DNA of 59,195 nucleotides from a virus, in the IMG/VR virus record IMGVR_UViG_3300008448_000086, positions 1-59,195 of that record; one strand, given 5' to 3'. Position 1 is the stretch's first letter, and every line of letters starts with the position of its first letter. The notes beneath the pieces were generated by a model, which saw only the letters and a program-made list of their open reading frames with translations, searched no databases and was not told the DNA's origin. The translations under genes were made by a program, and so were the position numbers. Positions 50,399-58,472 of this stretch are shown piece by piece.

Positions 50399-51187
50399 AT
50401 GCAAGTAACACAAGAACTACTACAGCACAGACCGCTGTCATTCTCATCTCTTAAGGAGTTTATGCGCTCCCCTCAGCACTACGTTAAGTATCTGGCAACA
50501 GACAAAAAGCCTACAGATGCTATGCTCTTCGGGTCCATCTGCCACAAGCTAATCCTTGAACCGCAGGACTTCGATAAAGAGTTTATCATCGAGCCTGAGT
50601 TCAACAAGCGTACCAATCAGGGCAAGGAAGACTATGCAGCATTCATCGCAAAGATATCAGAGCAAGGCCTTACCGCTATCCCACCTGCCACCTACGAGAA
50701 AGCTGTTGAGCTGGTAGCTGTACTCAAGCAAAGCCATGTATACAACTACGTAAAACAGCTTACATCCAAGGAAGAAAGATTCGATAAGGTGCATGACACA
50801 GGGCTTCCTATCTGCGGATATATTGATGGCGTAGCTAAGGACTTCAACCTGGAGATTAAGATAGTATCATCGGCAGAAGCTGACGATATCATCCGAGACT
50901 TCTATAAGATGAAGTACCATCTGCAAGCAGGCATCTACAATTGGGTGAACGGAAAGCCAATATATTATTTAGTGGTAGAGAACAGCTTCCCATATCTTAG
51001 CCGAGTGCTGATAGCCTCAGACCATTACATAGCAGAAGGCAGAAGGATGTTTGATAAGGCAATGACGGACTTTAAGTTCTGCATTGACATTGACAACTTC
51101 AGCGCAGGATATGAGTTCTATACAGGAGTAGAGCCTCTCACCTTATCACTCCCTCCTTGGGCAAAGAAAGGAGGTGGCGATGATTAA
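50399..51187 (+). CDS. PDDEXK exonuclease (RecE/Cas4-like)
   Basis: 262 residues. The fold blocks are LSFSSLKEFMRSPQHYVKYL (helical recognition start), then CGYIDGVAKDFNLEIKIVSSAEAD (D..EIK active site) and MKYHLQAGIY (QxxxY motif). These are the core of the PDDEXK superfamily in RecE/Exo8-type phage exonucleases. It resects DNA to give ssDNA for the Rad52-like annealing protein. The C-terminal PPWAKKGGGDD is probably flexible. Its start follows a leader after the methyltransferase cassette. Confidence 0.83.
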   Translation: MQVTQELLQHRPLSFSSLKEFMRSPQHYVKYLATDKKPTDAMLFGSICHKLILEPQDFDKEFIIEPEFNKRTNQGKEDYAAFIAKISEQGLTAIPPATYEKAVELVAVLKQSHVYNYVKQLTSKEERFDKVHDTGLPICGYIDGVAKDFNLEIKIVSSAEADDIIRDFYKMKYHLQAGIYNWVNGKPIYYLVVENSFPYLSRVLIASDHYIAEGRRMFDKAMTDFKFCIDIDNFSAGYEFYTGVEPLTLSLPPWAKKGGGDD

Positions 51188-51323
51188 GACGCTAGTATGC
51201 CTCACGTATAAGATAGGATTCACGCTTACGTTTATCTATCTGCTCTGTATCGTTATAGTAAACATGGCCTTATTAATTAAAAAACTATCAAACTGGTTAT
51301 TATGGAAAAAGAACAGGATTTAG
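51180..51323 (+). CDS. 47-residue membrane protein
   Basis: ATG 51180 overlaps the exonuclease stop region and the frame runs 22 nt into the next gene. It encodes IKTLVCLTYKIGFTLTFIYLLCIVIVN, one clear transmembrane segment. Coupled on both sides, which supports translation, but coding is not proven. Confidence 0.4.
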   Translation: MIKTLVCLTYKIGFTLTFIYLLCIVIVNMALLIKKLSNWLLWKKNRI

Positions 51324-51691
51324 TAAAGGTTCCGGCAGAATGGCTACCTATAAATGCCATTGACTTATTCTCTTCTGGCAACTTCAAAAGTTTACAATCA
51401 GCAAACTTTTTTACCGATGACCTCAAGATGAATGGCGAGACATTCTACATCAACAAAGACGGATACCTCATACACGAAGACAGAAGGATGTCCGTAGTTG
51501 TAGGCGAGCCTGAAATCAATGATGGTAAGGTATGCCTTGTGGTAGACACCTCCCACCGGCCAGTCATGGAACATAAGCTCAGGAAACTTTATTCCGTTGT
51601 TTGGGATAAAATGTGTATCTTGGTGCTTCAATTCAAGGAAAGCAGAGTAGTAGAAGCACAATCAATCATAAGACATGTACACAATCGGTAA
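51302..51691 (+). CDS. Protein of unknown function
   Basis: 129 residues, mixed (VPAEWLPINAIDLFSSGNF, FTDDLKMNGETFYINKDGYLIHEDRRM). No recognised domain. It overlaps the next gene by 17 nt and lies in the replication operon. Confidence 0.6.
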   Translation: MEKEQDLVKVPAEWLPINAIDLFSSGNFKSLQSANFFTDDLKMNGETFYINKDGYLIHEDRRMSVVVGEPEINDGKVCLVVDTSHRPVMEHKLRKLYSVVWDKMCILVLQFKESRVVEAQSIIRHVHNR

Positions 51692-52112
51692 TGCAATCGA
51701 AGCAGTTCTGTCAGAATTAAAAGGTAAGACAGGGCTACACTGGTCAGCACAGCTAACATCCAAAGGCTTTATAGTCTACAGAAAACCTCGCATTGACGAA
51801 TACGTAGTCAGCGAGTATAACAAATGGAGAGATGCCTGCTGTACAGTATTTAACGTAGAGTATAACGACCTTGACAATGATGACAAGAGCAACAGCTTCG
51901 TAGCGCCAAGGCATTGGTGCTGGTACATGATGACATCTGTATCTATGCTTAATGTTGACAGCATTGTAAAGATGCTTAACAATCAGAAGAACAGAACGTC
52001 TGTGCTGCATGCCATCCGAAAGATTCACTTCTATATCCATCGTAAAAACCCAGACAAGAAGTCCCTTGAAACGTTCAATCAATTGTTAAATCATTATCAA
52101 AACTCAAATTAA
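51675..52112 (+). CDS. DnaA domain-IV-like DNA-binding protein (first)
   Basis: 145 residues. Residues about 75-145 resemble the C-terminal DNA-binding domain of DnaA: FVAPRHWCWYMMTSVSMLN, then the signature NRTSVLHAIRKI, which corresponds to (D/R)xSTVLHAxRKI of DnaA domain IV. The ATPase domain is absent. It precedes an SSB-like gene and the primase-helicase, with a second similar protein behind. It may bind an origin repeat. The similarity is read from pattern; the N-terminal half is unassigned. Confidence 0.65.
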   Translation: MYTIGNAIEAVLSELKGKTGLHWSAQLTSKGFIVYRKPRIDEYVVSEYNKWRDACCTVFNVEYNDLDNDDKSNSFVAPRHWCWYMMTSVSMLNVDSIVKMLNNQKNRTSVLHAIRKIHFYIHRKNPDKKSLETFNQLLNHYQNSN

Positions 52113-52117
52113 ACATT

Positions 52118-52384
52118 ATGTCAAAGTACGACAACTCAAACACAGCGGTATTATTTAAGAATGACAAGAAAGGAAACGAGAAAGCCCCAGACTACAAAGG
52201 CAAAGGTGAAGTAAATGGCAAGGAAGTAGAGCTTGCTGCCTGGGCAAGAAAGTCTGAAAAGGGAGATACGTTCCTTTCAATAAAGTTCTCTGAGCCATTT
52301 AAAAAAGATGGTAATAAAACTTTTACCAAGTCGGCCGAGAAGCCAGCATACAAGCAGCCGGAAGAAGACGGCCTTCCGTTTTAA
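52118..52384 (+). CDS. SSB-like/DUF736-like ssDNA-binding protein
   Basis: 88 residues. TAVLFKNDKKGNEKAPDYKGKGEVNGKEVELAAWARKSEKGDTFLSIKFSEP follows the small beta-barrel pattern of DUF736-type proteins. The final acidic stretch PEEDGLPF mimics the SSB C-terminal tip that recruits replication proteins. It is directly between DnaA-like and primase-helicase genes. I infer ssDNA binding in replication; no direct proof. Confidence 0.65.
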   Translation: MSKYDNSNTAVLFKNDKKGNEKAPDYKGKGEVNGKEVELAAWARKSEKGDTFLSIKFSEPFKKDGNKTFTKSAEKPAYKQPEEDGLPF

Positions 52385-52400
52385 TAAATAACAGAGTCAA

Positions 52401-52441
52401 TGCAGATGGAGGCCTGCCTAGCGCAGGCTTCTTCGTCTGCA
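52401..52441 (+). promoter_or_regulatory. Nested inverted repeat before primase-helicase
   Basis: TGCAGA...TCTGCA encloses GCCTGC...GCAGGC in a 41-nt element. No T-run follows on either strand, so it is probably not a terminator. It is about 30 nt before the ATG of the primase-helicase; it may control its translation. Confidence 0.55.
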
Positions 52442-52469
52442 ATCGTTAAAATTTAATTCACTATCACGC

Positions 52470-54290
52470 ATGCCGAATGTAACGCTGTTCAAAGACATCA
52501 CCGATACAACCAATCCAGTTATTCAGTCGGTCGATAAAGTGCTTGGCTTCATTCGTGATGGCAGATGGAAAGATAAGGTAGAGGCGGTCAGAAATGCACT
52601 CCCTAACCAGCAAGATAGCCTTAAAATTGCACTCCCATGTATCCTTTATGCTGGAGAGTTCACTATAAAGTTAACAACCGATAAGGGCGTTGAAACTTGC
52701 AGAAAGGATGAGTGCCTGTCCAAACACTCCCACCTTGTACCCATCGACATTGACGATGTTGACAACATAGACGAAATAATCGAAACGCTTAAGAAGGACC
52801 AGTTCATCCATGCCTTATGGAAGTCCCCTTCAGGCAAAGGCTGTCATGGACTGATTAAAATAGGGGATGGCAAGTCTCATCGCAGGCACTACACTGCCCT
52901 GATTAAAAAGTATCCCTTCCTTGACTCAACAGCAAGGAATGAATCTAGGATACTGTTTGCGTCTTATGACCCTGACCTTTATTACAACCCACGCAGCAGC
53001 ACATATTACGATGTAGAGGATGAAGAGAAGCCTCAAGGCGAAGGAGGCATGGCTATATCAGGTCAAGGCACTACAGACTACCGTAAGGTGGATGTGGCTG
53101 CTAAGATGGTAAGGTGCGCTCCTGATGGAGAGAAGCACAACATCCTGCTTAAAGCAGCTGTACTTATGGGAGGATATGTAGCTGCCGGCAAGGTAGAGCG
53201 AGAGGTCGCTGAGACACTTCTTTACCATGAGATAGGTAAGCGCAATGTAGACAACCTTGCAACAGCTCAAAAAACCATAAGCGATGGGATAACCTATGGG
53301 ATGCTGATGCCCATCCACGAAACAGAGCAGGCATTTAGTGAGGCTGTAGAGATGGTGGCTGCTGCGGATGACGAGCTTAAATTCCTGAGTAATCTGGATG
53401 ATGATGAGATTTACATCAGACGCTTCAGGCATGGCCTTATAGAGTCCGGCAAAGGCTTTGGGTATGAAGAGCTGGATAAATACTTTGTGCTTAAGGAGGC
53501 GGAGTTCTATGCCTTTGTAGCGCATTCTAACGTAGGTAAGACCACCAGTATCTTATGGTTCATGCTTGTATCAGCTGTCAATCATGGGTGGAATTGGATG
53601 GTATACACAGGAGAGAACACCCCTGCATCCATCAAGATGAAGCTCATAGAGTATCTCACAGGAAAGAGAATAAAAGAGGTTCCTGAGCATTGGCTAAAGC
53701 ATGCTATTCAGTTCGTCAATGACCATTTCTACCTGATAACAAATGACAAAACTTACGAATACAGCGAGCTTTTACAATTTGCTGAAACGCTGTCAAGAAG
53801 AAAGAGTCTGAAGGGAATCTTCATCGACCCTTATAACTCACTGAAAGCCAACGTCACCATGTCCAAGAGCAAATATCAGTATGATTACGAGGCCTATAGC
53901 GATATGCTGGCATTTACCAACAGGACAAAGATTACGCTGTTCCTGAGCGCCCATACCAATACAGAGGCTCAGCGTCTGCTTGATAATGATGGGAACCAGA
54001 AGATGCCTCATGCTACGATGGTGGAAGGTGGGGTTGCACTGTATAACAAATGCCACAACTTTATCGTGTTCCATCGAAAGATTAAGGATGAGGACAACTG
54101 GATGTATACGGAGATTAGCGTAGATAAGGTAAGGAATAAGGATACCGGAGGGCAGCCTACCATCAAGGGTAAGCCTATCCGACTGAAGATGGCAAGAGGA
54201 GTTGAGTTCGTAGACGAGCAAGGCGCACTTCCATTTAACAGGGACTTCCTCCCTACCTACAAGGAAGCACAAGAAGAAAACTATTTTTAA
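52470..54290 (+). CDS. Replicative primase-helicase (VirE-like + DnaB-like)
   Basis: 606 residues. Residues about 40-170 are a VirE/BT4734-like primase-polymerase domain (PCILYAGEFTIKL; HSHLVPIDIDDVDN; KSPSGKGCHGLIKIGDG). Residues about 340-570 are a SF4 RecA-like helicase: Walker A AHSNVGKTT (351-359), Walker B LKGIFIDPYNSL (about 448-459) and FLSAHTNTEAQRLLD. It should unwind and prime the phage origin. Flanked by the two DnaA-like proteins and the SSB-like gene. Such fusions are common in Bacteroidota phages and plasmids. Confidence 0.85.
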   Translation: MPNVTLFKDITDTTNPVIQSVDKVLGFIRDGRWKDKVEAVRNALPNQQDSLKIALPCILYAGEFTIKLTTDKGVETCRKDECLSKHSHLVPIDIDDVDNIDEIIETLKKDQFIHALWKSPSGKGCHGLIKIGDGKSHRRHYTALIKKYPFLDSTARNESRILFASYDPDLYYNPRSSTYYDVEDEEKPQGEGGMAISGQGTTDYRKVDVAAKMVRCAPDGEKHNILLKAAVLMGGYVAAGKVEREVAETLLYHEIGKRNVDNLATAQKTISDGITYGMLMPIHETEQAFSEAVEMVAAADDELKFLSNLDDDEIYIRRFRHGLIESGKGFGYEELDKYFVLKEAEFYAFVAHSNVGKTTSILWFMLVSAVNHGWNWMVYTGENTPASIKMKLIEYLTGKRIKEVPEHWLKHAIQFVNDHFYLITNDKTYEYSELLQFAETLSRRKSLKGIFIDPYNSLKANVTMSKSKYQYDYEAYSDMLAFTNRTKITLFLSAHTNTEAQRLLDNDGNQKMPHATMVEGGVALYNKCHNFIVFHRKIKDEDNWMYTEISVDKVRNKDTGGQPTIKGKPIRLKMARGVEFVDEQGALPFNRDFLPTYKEAQEENYF

Positions 54291-54308
54291 CTTAAACAAG
54301 AATTGGTT

Positions 54309-54749
54309 ATGACAAAGAAAGATTTTTTGAGGGAACTTAAAAGTTACTTTACCGATATCGACTGGACACCGGCAGCTGAATCAAGAGTAAACCTACTGCT
54401 TGAAAGCTACCATACGACTGCCAAAACAAAGGTGCTTGTAAAGCATATCTACGTTGACAGAGAGGTGATGGTAGAAGGTAGCTGTGCTAAAGAGATGGAT
54501 TACGCTAAAATCGCAGAAGAGGTATGCAGGAACCACAATATCACGCTTGAGCAGCTAAAGGTAAGCAGTCCAAACTGGGCGTATAAAGACGGAAGAAAGG
54601 GCACTAGAGAGCTTGTAGACGCAAGGCACGAGTTCGTCAACAAAGTCTTCGCAAGATTCCCTCACTCAAGTAAAGTGCAGACAAGCAGATGGCTTGGATA
54701 TACCTGCCACTCATCAGTATATCACCTTCTAAAAGACAGAAAGATATGA
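54309..54749 (+). CDS. DnaA domain-IV-like DNA-binding protein (second)
   Basis: 146 residues from ATG 54309; an upstream TTG (54303) is less likely. Residues about 75-145 read HNITLEQLKVSSPNWAYK, ELVDARHEFVNKVFARFP, then HSSKVQTSRWLGYTCHSSVYHLLKDRKI, matching DnaA domain IV in order (ITLEDLKSK..R..VxARQIAMYL...GRDHSTVLHA). The signature CHSSVYHLL stands for (D)HSTVLHA. Stop overlaps the next start. Likely a second origin-binding or helicase-loading protein, probably diverged from the first or acquired separately. Confidence 0.65.
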   Translation: MTKKDFLRELKSYFTDIDWTPAAESRVNLLLESYHTTAKTKVLVKHIYVDREVMVEGSCAKEMDYAKIAEEVCRNHNITLEQLKVSSPNWAYKDGRKGTRELVDARHEFVNKVFARFPHSSKVQTSRWLGYTCHSSVYHLLKDRKI

Positions 54750-54967
54750 CAGCAAAAAAGTACGCTCAAGAATTAGTTAATCTTTACATGGACATTAAGA
54801 ATCAAAAGCTATCAGACTACTCAAAGATTTATCTTCCAACTGCCAAAGAGTGCGCCAGGATTTCTGTTGGAGTAGCTTTATCCGAGCATGTTATGAATGA
54901 TTCAGAATACTCAAAAAGAAGATTCACATTTTTTAAAAAAGTAATTGAAGAGATAGATAATATTTGA
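54746..54967 (+). CDS. Small helical protein
   Basis: 73 residues starting at ATG 54746 in the ATGA overlap with the upstream gene. TAKKYAQELVNLYMDIKNQKLSDYSKIYLPTAKECARISVG. Unknown function. Its end overlaps the promoter at 54963. Confidence 0.55.
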   Translation: MTAKKYAQELVNLYMDIKNQKLSDYSKIYLPTAKECARISVGVALSEHVMNDSEYSKRRFTFFKKVIEEIDNI

Positions 54968-54993
54968 TAATTCAGAAATAAGTACTATATTTG
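54963..54993 (+). promoter_or_regulatory. Consensus Bacteroidota promoter
   Basis: TTTG at 54963-54966, exactly 19 nt, then TATATTTG at 54986-54993 match the -33 TTTG/-7 TAnnTTTG consensus. The start codon at 55016 lies 23 nt downstream, giving a short leader. Confidence 0.88.
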
Positions 54994-55015
54994 TAAAACT
55001 TTAAACCAAACCACC

Positions 55016-55216
55016 ATGACACAAGAACAAATCAAAAAGACAATCATTTCGTCAGCAACTACTCTCAGCGACGAAGACGGCAGAAGTAATTACTTTGTGC
55101 TTACAAATGCAGCCCTGAACGATTTAGTAAAGACCATCCATGACCTTAGCTGTGATGCCTATGCAACAGGCCTTATTGATGGTAAAGACTGCGGAAGATT
55201 AGACAACAGATATTAA
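55016..55216 (+). CDS. Small acidic protein
   Basis: 66 residues with SATTLSDEDGRSNYFVLTNAALNDLV. It is the first gene after the consensus promoter. Unknown function. Confidence 0.6.
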   Translation: MTQEQIKKTIISSATTLSDEDGRSNYFVLTNAALNDLVKTIHDLSCDAYATGLIDGKDCGRLDNRY

Positions 55217-55238
55217 TAAACCAATAAAACAAACTATT

Positions 55239-55640
55239 ATGTACAGATTTGAAAATGAAGCTTACAATAATAAGCTGCAAGAGTGTATTAAAGAATACGA
55301 AGAATACAGGAAGATGTTCATGGAAGAGACAGATTTTATGGACCCACAGGCCATCATCAGGAGGCTACAGAAGCTGACAGCATTTAATGCTTCTGTCGGA
55401 AGGCTAAAGGCATCATTTGACTTCCTTGTTGATAAGGCTAATATGATAGAGATGAGGAAGATAGACCATGAGGCTATGCCGGCTAAGAAGTTCGAGGCGC
55501 TGGTGCGTGATGCTGTAGGTCTTGTCATCATCTTCCCGAAGGCTTTGGAGATAATGCTAAAGGAATCCCACTACCAAATAGAAAGCCTAAGGTCAACGCT
55601 GTCTTACCTTAAAACAGAAGCGCAACATATAAACGTATAA
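55239..55640 (+). CDS. Helical protein of unknown function
   Basis: 133 residues, all helical (MYRFENEAYNNKLQECIKEYEEYRKMF, KLTAFNASVGRLKASFDFLVDKANMIEM). No membrane segment. Second gene from the 54963 promoter. Unknown function. Confidence 0.6.
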   Translation: MYRFENEAYNNKLQECIKEYEEYRKMFMEETDFMDPQAIIRRLQKLTAFNASVGRLKASFDFLVDKANMIEMRKIDHEAMPAKKFEALVRDAVGLVIIFPKALEIMLKESHYQIESLRSTLSYLKTEAQHINV

Positions 55641-55641
55641 T

Positions 55642-55857
55642 ATGGACAAAGAAGCAATCAAGAAAATACTTATGGATATCATGGATGAGCAGGATGCTTT
55701 TAATCATAAGCTGGTCAAAGTCTATGACCCTATAAATCCTGAAAGCACTATTAAGAATCATATTATAGAAGCCTACAATGCAGGATACGAAGACGCTAAA
55801 TGCAATCATATAAATGACGCAGAGCAGTATTACTTAAACAAATATAAACCAGTATAA
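55642..55857 (+). CDS. Small helical protein
   Basis: 71 residues: DKEAIKKILMDIMDEQDAFNHKLVKVYDP. Spacing of 1 nt to the previous gene. Unknown function. Confidence 0.55.
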   Translation: MDKEAIKKILMDIMDEQDAFNHKLVKVYDPINPESTIKNHIIEAYNAGYEDAKCNHINDAEQYYLNKYKPV

Positions 55858-55858
55858 C

Positions 55859-56032
55859 ATGGTAAAGCAGAGAAAAGACCCAAGGCAAAGATTAGGCAGT
55901 TCAAAGAAAGATAAGGTGATGACAGTATCTATAAGGTTAGCTAAGCCACAATATCAGGTACTCGTTGATAAATGTAAGCAGGACAATATCACCCTTTCTA
56001 ACTATATTCGTCTTGTATTATTCAGACAATAA
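55859..56032 (+). CDS. Ribbon-helix-helix (Arc-type) DNA-binding protein
   Basis: 57 residues. A basic start (VKQRKDPRQRLGSSKK) is followed by KVMTVSIRLAKPQYQVLVDKCKQDNITLSNYIRLVLFR, the strand (VSIRL), first helix and second helix (TLSNYIRLVL) of ribbon-helix-helix repressors. It likely dimerises and represses a phage promoter. Target unknown. The ATG starts 1 nt after the previous stop. Confidence 0.75.
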   Translation: MVKQRKDPRQRLGSSKKDKVMTVSIRLAKPQYQVLVDKCKQDNITLSNYIRLVLFRQ

Positions 56033-56042
56033 AATTAATACT

Positions 56043-56336
56043 ATGACGACTAAATTACCCCCAGACCTGGTTAAGATAATCAAACCAGTTGTGCTTGATA
56101 ATAACCACTTTTCAGTAAACCTGAAGATATTCCGACCAGAGATGGATAGAGGAGAGACTACCACAAGATGGGAAATCTACGCCTTTGTAAACCATAACTC
56201 AGGAAGACTATGGGATGCTGCTGAAGCACCTATCCTGCATAACAGACTCAGGGCAAAGATTAAGTCAATGAAAGACTTTGATGCCGAATACACTTACTAC
56301 AAAACATTAGCCGATGAAGTACAGGAGCGACTTTGA
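56043..56336 (+). CDS. Protein of unknown function
   Basis: 97 residues from ATG 56043; an upstream extension overlaps the RHH gene. LPPDLVKIIKPVVLDNNHFSVNLKIFRPEMDRGETTTRWEIYAF. Unknown function. It overlaps the next gene by 23 nt. Confidence 0.6.
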   Translation: MTTKLPPDLVKIIKPVVLDNNHFSVNLKIFRPEMDRGETTTRWEIYAFVNHNSGRLWDAAEAPILHNRLRAKIKSMKDFDAEYTYYKTLADEVQERL

Positions 56337-56667
56337 CCTTGACCTTTCCACTGGACAGCAAGGAGAGGTACTTGTACACGATATGCTGCAACTATCCACC
56401 ATTGAAGTAAAGACAGATTTCCTAGCCGATAAAACGGGCAATATAGCTGTTGAATTTGAGTCATGGGGTAAGCCATCAGGCATAGCCACTACCTCAGCAA
56501 GGCATTGGGTGTTTGTTATTCCAAACAAAATAGCCATTTTCGTTGAAACCAATCGCCTAAAGGAGATTGCAAGGAGGTTCTATCAGGAAGATAGAGTAGT
56601 CAATGGAGGAGACCTGAACAAATCTAAGATGGTACTAATACCTATAACAGAACTTATTCATGGATAA
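56314..56667 (+). CDS. Putative PDDEXK-fold nuclease
   Basis: 117 residues. QQGEVLVHDMLQLSTIEVKTDFLADKTGNIAVEFESWGKPSGIATTSARHWVFV (residues 15-68) has the E(V/I)K, TGNxxxE and SGIATTxAxxWVFV blocks of PDDEXK-type enzymes related to Holliday junction nucleases and restriction endonucleases. Metal-site candidates are E18, E31, K33 and E47. It overlaps RusA by 8 nt, so both may process recombination intermediates. Activity not proven. Confidence 0.65.
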   Translation: MKYRSDFDLDLSTGQQGEVLVHDMLQLSTIEVKTDFLADKTGNIAVEFESWGKPSGIATTSARHWVFVIPNKIAIFVETNRLKEIARRFYQEDRVVNGGDLNKSKMVLIPITELIHG

Positions 56668-57082
56668 TACACTACTATACATTAAGTGCGATGATGTTCC
56701 TTCGAGCATGACGATAGGCAAGAAGAAATACTACCTTACCAATAATATCTTCTACGGAGGAGTGCATTGGGCCATCAGGAAGAAGCTGGTAGAGCTATGC
56801 AAGTTCTATCTGATAGGCAAGATGAAGAAGAAAGTATCCATCAAAGAAGACCAGTTCCCTGTTGAGATAGAGATAGTTTACCACTCACCTAAGCATACAT
56901 TTGACATAGACAATAAAGCCGGATATTGGCTGAAGGTGCTGTTAGATTTGATTAAACAGAACGGCACGGTTCCTGATGACAATGTAAAGTTCATATCCTC
57001 CATCAAGTCATCCTACGTAAGGCTTCCACTAAAAGAGAATGATATTCTTGAGATATTCATTACTCAGCACTCTCGTCCTTGA
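56660..57082 (+). CDS. RusA-like Holliday junction resolvase
   Basis: 140 residues. HTFDIDNKAGYWLKVLLDLIKQNGTVPDDNVKFI contains the metal-binding aspartates D82, D84 and D106/D107 in the RusA spacing (DxDN...lldl...G.vxDD). It cuts four-way junctions formed by replication or recombination. It is the last gene of the rightward operon and converges on a leftward gene, overlapping it by 23 nt. Length agrees with the family. Confidence 0.88.
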   Translation: MDNTLLYIKCDDVPSSMTIGKKKYYLTNNIFYGGVHWAIRKKLVELCKFYLIGKMKKKVSIKEDQFPVEIEIVYHSPKHTFDIDNKAGYWLKVLLDLIKQNGTVPDDNVKFISSIKSSYVRLPLKENDILEIFITQHSRP

Positions 57083-57317
57083 TGACCTCTAGCTGAGCCA
57101 GCATCTCCACAAAGTATTCGGTAGATTTATCAAGCATATACATACATCTGTCCATTATGCGCTGCTTAACCTGCTTCTGCTGCTTCGTCATGGCATCCAT
57201 TGATTCCAGATTAGCTAGCGTCTCATTGGCCACCATGTTAGCGTTATAGAACAGGTCTATCTCTTCATCCAATCCCCATTCCTGTACTTCCGGCTCTTGT
57301 TCATTATCGTCAAACAT
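57060..57317 (-). CDS. Small acidic helical protein
   Basis: 85 residues, acidic, coiled-coil-like (ESMDAMTKQQKQVKQRIMDRCMYMLDKSTEYFVEMLAQ). The 3' end overlaps RusA in convergent orientation. It is downstream of the exonuclease and separated by 6 nt. Unknown function. Confidence 0.6.
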   Translation of the reverse strand: MFDDNEQEPEVQEWGLDEEIDLFYNANMVANETLANLESMDAMTKQQKQVKQRIMDRCMYMLDKSTEYFVEMLAQLEVIKDESAE

Positions 57318-57323
57318 AAGACG

Positions 57324-58370
57324 TTATTTAGGTGAACTTGATAATATATGCCTTCTCTGCTTGATGCTTAACTCAGATGTACGCTTCCTTCCGATAGCAC
57401 CACAATTGGTACACCTGAATTGGCTATAAGCATTTACTGTTGTATAATACTTCTTCCCTTCATCCTCCAGATTATTACTTCCGCAAGTAGGGCATCTGTA
57501 CTCATGCTCATCAAGGATAAACAGCGCTGTATTTGGATGAGGCTTAATCCAAGGTCTTAATCTAAGATAAGTCTCCTCCAGGATTACCACATCGTTTATA
57601 TTGTACTCCTGCATATGCTTAAGAGCATCCTCATCCCCTACGTAGCATTTACTCCACAGCTCAAAACCATCGTGCTTGGATTTTCTTGGAAGACCCAGCA
57701 TTCTGTTTACGAACTCCAGCTTATTGGATGTGAATGCAAAGTTTCTCTTAATATGCTTTAAGGTGTCAATGGACTGATATGGAAGAGGAGGATTAATTTT
57801 ATTTATCAGGAACCTTGTATTTAGCTTAGGTAAATCGAACTTATCTCCGTTGTGAGCTACAACAATGTCTGCCTGATTCAGCATCTCCCATATACCTTTG
57901 AGTATCCTGCTGTCATCCTGCTTCATCGCTTCTTCACCAGTCAATGCTCCTGAGTAAGTCTGCTCATCAAACAGCCACTTAGCTGCCCACGTAAGTATAA
58001 ACCAGTCGCTTTCTATTTGGTCTATAGATATGTTCTGATTCCATATCCCCCACACCTTCGCCCTGATGGGAGCTGTTTCAATATCTAGTATCAGGATTTT
58101 TGCGCCTGTATCTACCTCTTCTTTGAATGGTTTATAGTTTCTGGTATCGTATGTAATAGGCTTTCTGGTTTCCTGTATTGTCTTCGAGTTTCTTCTTCCT
58201 TCTGTCTTATGGCCTCTGTAGTATCTTATATAGTCACGAGCAGACTCTACACTTTTAAGCAAGCCTTTATTCTCCTCATACATCTTCCTTGCAAGAGTAA
58301 GGTCAGGTAGCTTAGGGTTAGCCTTGCAGTAATCCTTTGCAAGAATACCTAATTCGGTTAGTTTTCCCAT
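57324..58370 (-). CDS. DnaQ-like 3'-5' exonuclease with zinc ribbon
   Basis: 348 residues. KILILDIETAP (D96, E98) is the ExoI motif; ADIVVAHNGDKFDLPKLNTRFL is ExoII-type, and EYNINDVVILEETYLRL near residue 260 is ExoIII-type: the DEDD pattern of YprB/RNase-H-like exonucleases. C-terminal EHEYRCPTCGSNN and SQFRCTNCGAIG is a zinc ribbon. It could proofread or process DNA or RNA. The N-terminal 70 residues are helical. Upstream is the tRNA-like RNA; the promoter was not seen. Confidence 0.82.
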   Translation of the reverse strand: MGKLTELGILAKDYCKANPKLPDLTLARKMYEENKGLLKSVESARDYIRYYRGHKTEGRRNSKTIQETRKPITYDTRNYKPFKEEVDTGAKILILDIETAPIRAKVWGIWNQNISIDQIESDWFILTWAAKWLFDEQTYSGALTGEEAMKQDDSRILKGIWEMLNQADIVVAHNGDKFDLPKLNTRFLINKINPPLPYQSIDTLKHIKRNFAFTSNKLEFVNRMLGLPRKSKHDGFELWSKCYVGDEDALKHMQEYNINDVVILEETYLRLRPWIKPHPNTALFILDEHEYRCPTCGSNNLEDEGKKYYTTVNAYSQFRCTNCGAIGRKRTSELSIKQRRHILSSSPK

Positions 58371-58383
58371 TACATATTTTTAG

Positions 58384-58472
58384 AAGCCCCTACGGGATTC
58401 GAACCCGTACCTCTCCACTAATGCGGAGTTCCTACCCAAGCTCATATTCATTTTGAGTTAGACGAAGAGGCC
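58384..58472 (-). tRNA. Unusual tRNA-like RNA with no normal anticodon loop
   Basis: On the minus strand, the 5' strand GGCCTCT pairs with AGGGGCT (two G-U pairs), followed inside by a perfect T-arm ACGGG-TTCGAAT-CCCGT. In the anticodon position lies CTCCGC-ATTA-GTGGAG, a six-pair hairpin with a four-base loop; U33 and a seven-base loop are absent. The D-arm contains an inserted hairpin (CTCA/TGAG). It is 89 nt, with no encoded CCA. It may be a tRNA mimic or a decayed tRNA. tRNA-finding tools should flag it as a pseudo-tRNA. Confidence 0.6.
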
